Shown in pieces: positions 42,501 through 54,500 of a DNA stretch of 64,000 nt (position 1 is its first letter; every line of letters begins with the position of its first letter). The notes beneath the pieces are model-generated. The model did not search any database, was not told the origin of the DNA, and was given only the letters and a program-made list of their open reading frames with translations. Position numbers and translations under genes: made by a program. Source of the DNA: Hippasteria phrygiana (Eukaryota; Echinodermata; Asteroidea; Valvatida; Goniasteridae); contig JAZGUH010000413.1 in the NCBI GenBank assembly GCA_037893225.1, positions 620,001 through 684,000 on the forward strand, written 5' to 3'.

Positions 42501-45500
42501 AAATCAACCAATCGGCATCGAGCTTCAAATTTAAATTTAACCAATCAGCATCGAGCGTTATTTTTAAATCAAACCCATCAGAATCATGCCTTCTTTCACC
42601 AATCGGCATCGACCCCATCACGTTTTGACACACCCGCCCACACAACACAATCCGACACCACTCTCGGAGGCGGTGCAGAAGGTGCAAGCGCTATGCGCCA
42701 GCTGCACCGCCAAATGAGGGAGGCAGCTCCAGCAGCACCGCCAGCACCGCGCCTCGAGGCGGTGGCGCCGCAATTCAAGGCAGCACCGCCAATAGGGGTC
42801 TCACTGGCTCCGTATATACTACTGTTGGGTGTGTTAGTTGAGTGAAAACAATAAAATAAAAGGCCATCATCTTTGTTGGGATCTGAACTTCCGCGTTCTA
42901 ATTTGGCAAAGACCGACTATTCCCCACCTTACTGTGCTTGTCGTGAGGCATAAACTGTCTCCCCACCTACCAATCTACCTTCCGACATCAGGCGCGGATC
43001 GATTAATTTTGTAGACGGGGGGCACACCCAAAATGGACAAATGCGAGCGCGAAGCGCGAAGCCCTTACGCGTACGGCGTGGGGTCCGGGGCCCGCTTAAG
43101 GGGCCCGTAAAATTTTGGATTCTGGATGCTCCGTGGTGCAATCTGAGGCGATTCCTGGCCACTTTCACCTGACTTTTTTTTTAACAAAAGTTGTGACGAT
43201 TTTATGGAGTCTATATATATCATGATTTTAGGCATTATTTTCTAGCCATTATTTTAGCCATGTCATGACTACAAAAATCAAGACGGGGGCAAACCAAAAC
43301 GGATAAATGCGAGCGCGAAGCCCTTACGGCGTGGGGTCCGGGGCCCGCTTAAGGGCCCCTGAAATGTTTTGAGTGTGGATGCCCCAGTGGTGCAATCTGA
43401 GGCGATTCCTGGCTACTTTCACCTGACTTTTTTTAGAAAAAGTTGTTAAGATTACATTGTATATGGAGAATATATATATCATTATGTTAGCCATTATTTT
43501 TTGCCATTTTTTAGCCATGTCATGCATCACTACAAAAATCTAAGTTTCTCCCTCCCCCATTTTTGGCGTCTAATTTGCAGTTTTTCCCCTTCATTTTTAA
43601 TTTATCCGGAATTTGTCTTGGTTTTAATTCAGTTCAGTTCAAGAAAAGGGCTTGATTTCAGACTGTTCCTTGCCCTGTGTTAAAACCATCGGCAGATCGG
43701 CTGCAAGACATAATATAGGATTTAGGCACATTTAGTATGTCATTCAGTCAAGTGATCTATTGTTTCCTGCTGGTTGGGGTCATTTAACCTGTAATAAACT
43801 CCCCAAGGGGATTATATGTTGAGATGCACCGCGTTTTCTCTTAAAAGAGGGATTCAGTTCCATGGCATGATTGATAACCTTTTTTTTTCTTATTGCATTT
43901 TTCAGTAGTTTTATGCCAAAAAGTAGACACAGCAGATGTTTAATATCGGCGGCGGTAATTTTTTTAAGGAGGTTGCCCTCCTCCTCCCCTCCTTTTCTCT
44001 CACCTCCCCCTCTTTTTTTTCCTCTTCTATTTTTCACTTTTTTACCTTTTTTTTTTTGACTCAATTTACCGGGGGGGGGGGGGGGGCACGTGCCCCCGCG
44101 GCCACCCCCCCCCCCCCCCCCCCGGATCCGCGCCTGTACATACCGAGCTCTTGCCCACAGTGCGTTTAAACTCAATGCAGGGAAAGTAAACGAACGACAC
44201 TCGCACTTGCTGGGCTGCGTGGTGCTGACCTGTCAAGGTGTCATGGTATCGCATTACACGTGAGGACAGAAAAGAGGGTATAACAAATACTGTCCTCACA
44301 TTTATTTCTTTGTTCCGGAAAAAGTGAGGACAGGCAAACTAGTGCTTATAGTCTATGGGGATGGGTTATATTAAAGGGAACAATGGAAAGTCATCACGTG
44401 TATAGCGAAACAAAAATACATGTATTGGCAAGTTACGGACTCTGCGCAAGTTAGTACGCCTACCCTTAAAAAGTGGGGGGGATGATTACATTGGTCATCC
44501 CCCCAGGTCAAAAAGTGGGGGGGATATATCCCCCCACCCCCCCCCCCCCCCCCCCGGGATCTCCGCCCATGGCGGTACTATACCCTGTTCTCAGTTGGGG
44601 GATGTTTATACTTCTTCAACTATAAATAAAACTTACTGAGGGGGGGAAGAATTCCAGATTTATTTATGGCAACACGCCTGAAATTGGGTATGGGTGAAAT
44701 CCCATGGCGAAGCCATGAGCGCTAGACAATCTCGGGGTTTTCCAAAGATAAACTGTAGGGAACTTGAATAAAAGTCAAATCCTTCCTGTGCATTTTCATC
44801 AGGCGTCAAAACTGTGATGGGGTGGGCGAATTTAGAACTGGGAATAAGTATTTGGTTTTTTTTTAACTGGGGACAAGGGTTATTATTTATATTTTTTATT
44901 ATTATTTTTATTTTTGTTTCTTTTAGTGGCGTCAATTCTTTTTAATTAAGTTGTCAGCAGATCCATTGTTTGTATTAACACAACAAAGTGACTCGCTCAC
45001 AATTTTTAATAACAAAAAACATCTTTACCCGGGTCACGTGGGTAAGCAGTTTTTCTTTCATCAAGCTTCAAGTTCCAACTCTAATCTCCATGTGTCATAA
45101 ATATATGTAATACCCACTAGTCTTTAGTTTTGCTTTTGAAGAACATTTTGTCAAAACATGGCAATCTCTACACGTAGATACTACTTGTTCGAAGTCAAAA
45201 ATCGGATTTTGTCCCACTTAAGTTAAATATCACCCTGCATGAACATTCAATATCCTAAGAGGGCTTAATGCATATACTTTCACAGATAAATGTTATTGTA
45301 AACAACTTGATTCCCACGGCCTACAGTGTTGCTCTGGAGTTACCTGTCTAAACATTGTTGTTGTAAATATTGTTTTAACATTATTGTACAAAATGTTCTC
45401 ACTGCTGTCAGACCATCTGCATTGTATTACAGTGGAGTGAAATGTGTTGGTGTTTTTGAGATATTTTAAAGTAATTGACCCATGTAATCAATTCAAATTG

Positions 45501-48500
45501 TACTAACTGACTTTCATAAGCTATAGTTAGTTAATTATCAGCAGTTGAGAACCATACCTTAAAGGTGAACCATACCTTAAAGGTTGTGTACACGATTGGT
45601 AATCCTCCATTTGTTTTTTACTGAATTATTACGAAATATCTTACTGGACTGTTAGTTAATAGTAGTCTCAATCATCCTGTGAAATGATGGCACCAGGTGT
45701 GCTGTCGTTGTCAAGAAAAGTGGAAATTTATGTCGTTTTCCAACGATTTCCGGCCGGCAATCTTTGGAAAACTGCCCTGTAGCCTTTAGTCAAGGCGCGC
45801 GTGGCTACCAGGACGAGTAGCGCGCCCCGGACATGATGGCATATCCGGGGCGCGTCACGCGTCCAGGTATAGACTAATCCGGCGACCAAAATTTGAAGCA
45901 TTTACTGCGGTGGCGAGGCGCTCGCGTGCGTGTTAGACGCACGCGCTCGACGCAGCTTCGACCAACAGGGTGTTTACAACTTGCCAAAATGCGCGCGCGA
46001 CTGAAATTAAAGAACGCGCGCAATCAGCACGCGAGCGCAGCACCACTGTAAAAATGGCGTCGGCGAATTCCTGTATAGCCACGAGCGCCTTGACTAAAGG
46101 CTTTCATCCGCCAGACGGTTGAAAACGAACGCCGTTTTGTATTCGCCATCCAACAACGCAAAACTTTTAACAGGTCAGTGGAACGATATTTCCTATAAAA
46201 TACTGACCCCCATATCCGCCCATTTCTGAAAATTGCAACAATGACCAATCATGTACACTACCTTTAAAGTGATCGATTTCAAATGTGCTTCTGCTAAAGT
46301 GATTTGACTAATAAGCTACCGTACCATGAAGCAGACTTGCAGTCGAGTCCCTGCAAGTCCTTTTACAAGTCCTTTCGCAAGTCCAGTCGGGAAGTCCTTT
46401 CATAAAGCTGGTCACAAGTACATCGAAGCTCATTTTAATAGCTAGCTTGTGATTGGAATTAGGACTGGAGGGCTGGTGATGGACTTGTAGGGACTTGTGA
46501 TGGACTCGACTACATCCCTGCCATCAAGAGCAAATGAGAGCTTTAAGGGAAACATGCTTCTCAAACTGGCTCAAGTAAAGTTTTAGTGTGATTATTTGCC
46601 GCCCAAAAATTGACCCCCCCCCCCCTTTTTGGAATTTGTTGAGACTCAAATTGAGGGCGCTGTTCATGACGTAGACCGAGGCACCGAAATTCATGGATCG
46701 ACTCGATAGTCTGGACCCGGTAAATGACGCATGTACATCGTATACACACTAGGTCTACACGTGCAATTTCGTAAGTTGCAACAACTAACATCGAACTTAC
46801 CCTGTTCTGATTTTCTCCCTTTTAGCAAAGGCTCCTCGAGCAATGAGCCGTTTAACTGATTTCGCCTGTACCTTACTCACATCTGGGAACTTTGTTGGGA
46901 TGGCAGTGGACTTAAGATTATTTTTAATGGTCATCCCATGATTTGAAAATACCAGTATCGAAACACGACGGCTCAAAGTGGTCGCTACAAACGCTGAGAA
47001 GCTGTCCAAATTCTCTGATATTTCCCATCAGTTGGAAATAAATGAAGGCTTACTCCATCCGTCGTTGTTTTGCTGCACCCAGCAGCCACACACCTTGTCG
47101 GCATGGCCGAAAAACACTATATTTTTCTTAGATTTTGGACGAAGAATTTTCGCCGTTCTGCACACACACGTACATGTACACACAATGCATACGCGTGATG
47201 AATGGGGCCGGCTCGCGCAGCAGAATCTGTAATGTGCCTCGATCTACGTCACACCCTTATGTTAATAAGGGTCCCACTCAGGGGGGCGGAGTAACTTGGA
47301 CAAACGTTTTCAATTCTATTTTTCTCATAATTATTTAATCTGAGAAATAATTGTCTCTGGACACAAAATATCATTGTCAAGATAATACTTTATTGTTTTA
47401 AGCCGGAATAATGCAATATACATCCTAAATCATGTTTCCTTTAATTGATCAAATGTTTACTTTCAAGAACAACTAGTTTTACACGCCTACTGCATTTGGA
47501 ATTTGGAATATACAAAAGGCAAGGATGTAGTAGACATTATCTTTACTTGTAGGCTGGCCGTTCGCCAAACCGGATGTGGCCCTCTCCAAGTGGTAAGGTC
47601 ACACTTGGTATGTTACCCAGTCTAAACATGGATTTCCCAAGGGAGCTTAATGTTATATGCCTTCACAGATAAACTTTATGGTAAACAACCAAACTTGATT
47701 TGCAGTTCCCAGGGCCTAGGGTTATTCTGGAGTCACTTGTCTAAACATTGTTGTTCCAAACTTTGTTTTAACATTACTGTACAAAATGGTCCCTCTGTTG
47801 TCAGAACATCTGCATTGTGCTGCAGTGGGGGGGGGGGGGGGGGGGGGGTAGTAGTGTCATATTTTTGTGTTTTGAGACGTTTTATTGGGAGAATAAAGTT
47901 TTGTTGACCGTACCTATGTGATCATGGGCGTTGCCAGGATTTTTTTCTAGAGGAGGGAAAGCACTCTCCAGAAAGCAGCAAAGGGAAAAATTACCAGCCG
48001 TGGAAAAATCAAAGGGAGGGGGGGGGGGGGGGGGGGTGCTGGACATCACTCAAGACCGAGATAGGTAGGCCTATTACAGCCGCATTTTTGGCCACTTGTA
48101 TGTGATCAATTTCAAATGTACTTTGATTTTTACAAGCTAGCTATAGCTAGTTAAAGATGATGTTGATTGCTGAGAGAAGTTTGCGTCATTATTTTGTGTT
48201 ATGTAGATTCTGTATAAAGTGTATTGTAAAATAAAACAGCCAATTTTGTCTGCCATGAAATAACAATAAAGTGACTTTTGAGAGCCATATTTAGCACAGC
48301 ATAGCCCGCTGATGCCATTTGTCTAAAAGTCGTCGCTGCGGGCAGGAAACAACTCTAACGTCATAGGACGAACTCCCTTTTGTGTCTGGCACTAGAAACA
48401 AAAAAGAAGTTGTACTATGACGTCAGAATTGTTTGCTGCCCGCAGCGCAATTTAGACAAATGGCACCAGCGGGCTGGAGGGGACTTGATAAAACTGCTCT

Positions 48501-51500
48501 CAAAAGTCACTTTTTGGTGAAAAAGGATTTGTTGATCTATACAGGTTGACCTAAGTAATCGATTTCAAATGTGCTTCTGTTGGAGTGATTTGACTAACAA
48601 GCTGTGGATTGTTTGACGAAGCTAATAGGAGCTTTGAATAACACGTTTTACGTTCTAGAATAACCAGTTTTACACGGCCTACCTCCGAGTCATTTGGAAT
48701 TGGGAATATACAAAATGAAAGGAAGAAGTAGATATTTCCTGGTAGGCTGGGCATTCGCCAAATATTATACGGCCTGGGGCCGCATAATGTCGGATTTTGT
48801 CCCACTTTAGGGGAAAATACGAAGGTGAAACTCTGCAAGTGCTAAGGTCACACATGGTATGTCACTCTGTTTGAACATTAAATATCCCAGAGGGAATTAA
48901 TACTACGTGCCTTCTCTGAAAACTTCATATCGTAAACAACAAACCTTGATTTCCAGTTATCCAGGGCCCATAGGATCTAGGATTGTTATGGGGTGACTTC
49001 TTATAAACATTGTTTTCACATTATTGTACACAAATTTATGGACCCTCTGCATTGTTCTACGGGGGGGGGGGGGGGTGTAATGTGTTGGTGTTTTTGAGAA
49101 GTTTGTATTGTGAAAAAAAGTTGTCTTGATCAATTTAAAATGTACTAACTGAGTTTTACAAGCTAGAGCTAGTTAATTACCAGCAATTGAAGAGTACAGT
49201 TTTGAGAAAAGGGTTTGCTGACCCATACAGGTTGACCTAAGTGAGCGATTTCGAAATGTGCTGATGTCGGAGCGATTTGACTTAAGATACCAGGAAGAGC
49301 CAGGGGCGGATCCAGGAACTTTTGCAGGGGGGGGGGGGGGGGGGGTCTGAAATTTGCCCAGAAAGGTGACTCCCAAAATGTTTCGTCTGCGAAATTCTTT
49401 TTACAAGCGGGGGGGGGGGGGGGGGGGGTGACACTTTCTCACCGTTGGTGCGCCATTTAACCTCTTTGTTCTGTTCTTACCCTTATGCAAAATAAGACCT
49501 GTATGGTTTCTGCTTTTCTGGTTTGCAACTTTAGGCGTAGACCCCTACAAGCAACAACAACAAATAAAATAAAATAAAAATAAAAATTGCAACGAGCAGA
49601 GGTGGGGTTCGACTCGACCCCCCCCCCCCCCCCGGATCCGCGCCTGGGAGCAAATGACAACTTTGATTAGTACGTTGAAGGAAAGGATGTACCTGTCACA
49701 GACATTTCGTTTTAGGGTGGCCGTTTGCCAAATAATATAGGACCCGGTTCTGTGCTGGCTGTTTTTGAAGCAAACAAGAACCAAAACTTAGCATTTTGTG
49801 GGCACAGCTGCATGGGCACGTTCCAGGGGCAGTTTGTTCCCCCCTCCCCCCCCCCCCCCCCTCCACTCCAGTTCTGTACCAAATTTAATGAGTCTTTTTC
49901 TTTAATATCTTTTACGGGCGAAGGTCTCAGACCATGTCAGTACGCCAACCTTTTGTTCTCTTGTTTTGGGGGCCCTCATGTAGGACCCCACAGAGTCCGA
50001 ACTTGACTTAAGTCCTGCACCCAATTTCAAACTATGGCACTATATTCCTAGATTATTTCACGGCAGGTGTTTATGAGAAGGCTCTATCCTTGCTTAAAGT
50101 TTCTTTTTTGTGAAATGGATAAAAGTTCCATCAGAAAATCGTGTGCTTAGCGACCCCATGAATTTTGGGCCTGGCTCAAGCTGAAACTTGAGCTTGATTT
50201 TTTTGACTGCATTGGAAACTTTGAGAATGTCTACAGTGCTGATGGAACTTTCGTGCATGTTTCGGTGAGTACCGGTATGTAAATACCGACAATCATGGAC
50301 TAGGGACAAAAGGGTTAGGGCATAGACAAAGGGTCCACGACTGACCGAACGTCTACGATTAAGATTCGTGTACAAAACATATGGGAGGCCTTCCGAAGTA
50401 CAAACAAAAGAGGGACAATAGGGAGTCCGCGATTGCCGGTATTTACACACTTGTGTGTGTTGGAAGGGGTTATTCAGTAGCGGAGTGGATAAGGCCAGGG
50501 GGCACATATGCTAGTTTGAGGTATGCACATTTTTCTATTTCATGTTGGCAAACAAAATGAATCATCATGAATACATTTAACAAAGATACATTATAATTAT
50601 CAATAATTATACAGTTTACATTAAAATTATATTCGCACAACTAACGCGAAGCAAACAGTGAATCAAAAATGCTTTTGTTCTCCTGTGACAGACAAATAGA
50701 AGTACGTTACAAATTAAAAGTATAAAATACAATACATGCTTACATATTTAGGTTTTAATACATTTGTAAAAAGGGTAATTTAAGAGTTTTTAAAAAAGGT
50801 TGTTTTGATGTGCTGAAGATGACAGTAAAAATATGCCTAATGCATGAAAGTGTTTAAAGTAAGGAGCAACTGAGAAAGTGAAGTGAAACAGCCACATGTT
50901 GTCCTTTTCTATCTTGCTCATGCACGCGAGTGCTTTGTCAGTATCGTGTATTAGCTAAACGTATGATTCTCTTTTGCTGTTTCAGCGTGCCAGAAGATAT
51001 GTGGTTGGACCTCCATTCAACACGGTAAGCCAAACTTTCTAAAGAATCTATTAATAATGGAAAAGGGCTTTTTTGTATCTCAAATAAATTGTTTAATATA
51101 AAGCTGCAATGTCCGAGCTCTGGTGGAAGTCAAGGGATTTCGTCCTAAAAACGAAATGAAGGAAACTGTAACACGTTCATATTTAACTGTTGATTTTCAT
51201 CTAACACGTTTATATTTAACTGTCGTTTTTCATAAATACTTTTCTATTGTTAGGTTACTCGTGGTTTTGCATGCATGTCTTATTTGGGGCCAAATTTGAG
51301 GCTACATTGCCTGATATCGATTTTTAGCCAAGACTTTTCATTTTTACGGAAAAGTAGCCACATTTTGATCTTATATCTTTAAAAAGGCAAACATGAAAAT
51401 CAACAGTTAAATATGAACGTGTCATTTCTGCCTTTTTAAAGATATAAGATCAAAATGTGGCTACTTTTCCGTAAAAATTAAAAGTCTTGGTTACAAATCG

Positions 51501-54500
51501 ATATCAGGCAATGTAGCCTCAAATTTGGCCCCAAATTAGACATGCATGCAAAACCACGAGTAACCTAACAATAGAAAAGTATTTATGAAAAACGACAGTT
51601 AAATATAAACGTGTTCTGTATTTTTGAACAAAGCAACCACTTATTATACTCAGCAATCTATAACTTAAATCTATAATCTTATTAACTGTGATATTTATCT
51701 TCAATCAATTTTTAGTGGAATGTCTCATTAGAAAGCTCCTAACTTATCCAATGCTAACAAATGAACAATATTTTATCTTTAAGATTTATTTTTCAGTTTA
51801 TTATTCTAGGACAACGCACAGAAAGACAAATATATTAGACATTATGATTTCTGGAACAGCTTAACAACTGTGTTCTTTAATCAATTAAATTCATTCAATT
51901 AAATAAAATTAATTAGTTAAATTTCAAAGTGAAAAATAGAAAGTGGAAGGAGCGGGATTTGAACCTGTGACCTCCGCAATACCGTGCCGTTGATCTACCA
52001 ACTTATCTCCCAAATTGTCGGTGTATTTGTTCGGGGGCTCTTTTAGTTTCCCTTGTTCACTTTGATAGTTTATTCAAGAGCAACTAAAACGCCGATTACA
52101 ATTTTGACTTTTTTGACTTATCTGATAGTTTATGCCTCCCAAAAACTAATATAACAAGTTTCATGAGTCTGAAAAAAATCGCGCGAGTGATGACGTATAC
52201 GTGTAGAAACATATGACGTAACTGTATTATACGACAATGTTTTACGTAGAGTCAGTACGTATCTTTTTGTCTAAGGCTAGTATTACTTGCTGTGCTTTTT
52301 GCATGATGATTCAGGTGTAACACCACGGTAAACATATTTTGAAGTGTTGACATCTTTGTGAGACACATTTTTAATTGGGGTTGTAGGCTTGTTCTTGCTG
52401 AAAAGTTAGTTATGAGTCACACTTTTCTTTGTTTTGCAGTCGGCTTAATATTGGGACCTGCGCGGCGAGTTGTGTGTGAGCTGATGCTATACTCTAGTTT
52501 GGCGACTTTGCTTATCTCATAAGGACCCGCACCTTCTCAGAACTATACACACAATTTCTGTTATAAGGTACCAGACTCAATCGCATGCAGCCTATTTACG
52601 GTACCGTACGTGTACAATGCATGTTGATGCAAGCGAGCGTGGACAGGGAGAAGGCCGGGGCTCTGGCTGCTCGAGCCGGCAACCGCAGGGAACGTCGTCG
52701 TGATCTGGGGCGCGTGAGTCCGGGACAGGGTTGGAATTCTCGGTGCCTTTAGAGTTGGAATGGCTCCAGCCTTCAAATGGAATTGTGCCTTCAAACCCAG
52801 ATCAAACACTATCATCAATACAGTCTTTGGCGAAATGTTCTGCACATATTTTCGACCATTTGGACAGCCGAAAATCAGATATTGTATTGTCTGCAAAGCG
52901 GACCCACTGTCGCCTTTGAACTCCATTCAGCACTGGGAATCGCATGAATATTAGTTCAGAGTTTTTGTCGCTGTTCCTTGTGCAACCACCAACTACACAC
53001 GATCGAGGCATAATGATTATCTCAGAACATGCTCATACTGAAATAATATCAAAATTAGACAAAATAAATGGGAAAACGGAGGATTTATGTCGACAAAAAC
53101 TCTCCCAGCAGCATCAACTCCACGTACGTACATGCACGCACTAGTGTTTGGCTGAGGCATCAACCGGCTCTACACGTATACGTCACGGGGTCACGTACAT
53201 ACATTTACATACATAATGAGCTTTCGCGAAACAGGATAAATGGTTCAGAATAAGAACCCTTTTTTAAATTAAAAAGATCCCTCTCGTCTCCAAACTAATC
53301 TCCATCAGTTAAAAGAGTATTTAAACTGTCGGAAAAGTCCAAAAAGTCAAAATTGTAATCAACGTATTATTTGCTCTTTAACATTACCTAGTTGTTTGGC
53401 GTTTATTAAATGTAGCATAATCTTCACTGTATATTACACTTTTAACCGTAAATTCCAAAGCATATAGACGATTGAATACCCCAGGCAAAACAATTTGATT
53501 TATTTTTTCATTTAAAAAGTAAGTAAAAATAAAAACAAATAAAAAAATATAGTATAAAATAAAAAATATAAACAAACAACAATCAACAATAATAAAAAAA
53601 AATAGAAAAAAGAAAAAAAAGTTAGTTTATATAAAGAGTGAGCTTTCAAAATTTTCCTAACATATGAGCGTTTGGGTAATTTCAATTTAACATCTAATTT
53701 GGCCGTGTCCACATTGGACTCCCGGGAAAAAAAGCTCCGGGAAAAAACAGGCTTCGTGGATAAAAAAGGACTCCGGGGGAAAAAATACTACTGGGAAAAA
53801 AATACTTCGTGAAAAAAAGACTCCAGGAAAAAAAATGCTCCTGGGAAAAAAAAGGCTTCGGGAAAACAAAAGGGCTCCGGGAAAAAAGGCTCCGGGAAAA
53901 AAGGCTCCGAGATAAAAGGCTCCTGGAAAAAACAGGCTCCTGGAAAAAAAGGCTTCGTGAAAAAAAGGGACTCCGTAAAAAAAAAGACTCTCTAAAAAAG
54001 CTCCTGGGTAAAAAATGAAGAATCGTGGGAAAAAAAGACTCCCGGAAACAAAAAGGCTCCTGGGAAAAAAAGGCTTCGTGAAAAAAAGGACTCCAGGGAA
54101 TAAAAAGGCTCCGGGGAAAAAGAGGCTCCTGGAAAAAACAGGATCCGAGAAACAAATGCTTCGTTAAAAAAAGGACTCCGGGAAAAAAGACTCCGAAAAA
54201 GAAAACTCCTGGGAAAAAAAGACTGGGGGGAAAAAGGCTTCAGGAAAAAAAGATCTGGTAAAAAAGGCTCCGGGAAAAAAAGGCTCCTGGAAAAAAAGTG
54301 CTCCTTGAAAAAACAGGCTATGGGGAAAAAAAATACCCCATGAAAAAAGGCTTCGTGAAAAAAAAAGGACTCCGGGAAAAAAAGAAGACTCCTGGGTAAA
54401 AAAAAGAAGACTAATAGGTAAAAAAAGAAGACTCCTGGATAAAAAAAGAAGACTCCCGGAAAAAAAGACTCCCGGGGGAAAAAAAAGACTCCCGGAAAAA

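Larger units (their letters stand above)
31481..42823. mobile_element. Polinton/Maverick-like element without standard Polinton genes, with tRNA-like array
   Basis: 11,343 bp. Outer ends AGTAGTATATACGGAGCC at both termini (inverted), starting 5'-AG. Perfect 6-bp target duplication GTTGGG at 31475-31480 and 42824-42829. Terminal inverted repeats are 1,696 bp each (31481-33176 and 41128-42823) and nearly identical; one mismatch was noticed near 31532. A 6-bp duplication, AG ends and kilobase TIRs are the Polinton hallmark. No protein-primed DNA polymerase, integrase, protease, capsid or ATPase gene is visible, so it is presumably mobilised in trans or is a different lineage. Contents: two facing WW/PC4 genes in the TIRs, a C2H2 gene, a minisatellite, and 16 tRNA-like units. 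Confidence 0.75.
41128..42823 (-). repeat. Right terminal inverted repeat
   Basis: Reverse complement of 31481-33176. At about 42772 the right arm has one base different from the left (gcctt versus gcctc in the same strand sense). Near-identity of 1.7-kb arms implies recent insertion or ongoing arm conversion. Confidence 0.9.
45170..49750 (+). repeat. Diverged tandem repeat, unit about 1.0-1.2 kb, three to four copies
   Basis: The same ordered blocks recur: cggattttgtcccactt, gaacattaaatatccc-like, aacattgttttaacattattgtacaaaat, catctgcattgt..tac followed by a G-run, gtgttggtgtttttgaga, and acaagctagctatagctagtta. Copies are at about 45170-45540, 47460-48170 and 48645-49210, with a stub at 49650-49750. 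Element insertions (TTAA MITE, copy D, palindrome) lie between or within them. Confidence 0.7.

Noticed and set aside
43780..44175. Gly/Lys-rich minus-strand ORF near 44 kb
   Set aside because: Caused by G/C and A/T homopolymers at the end of the CAGGCGCGGATC element.
27448..53377. One giant 26 kb palindrome
   Set aside because: The pieces have their own TTAA or GTTGGG target duplications and unequal spacing, so independent insertions fit better.
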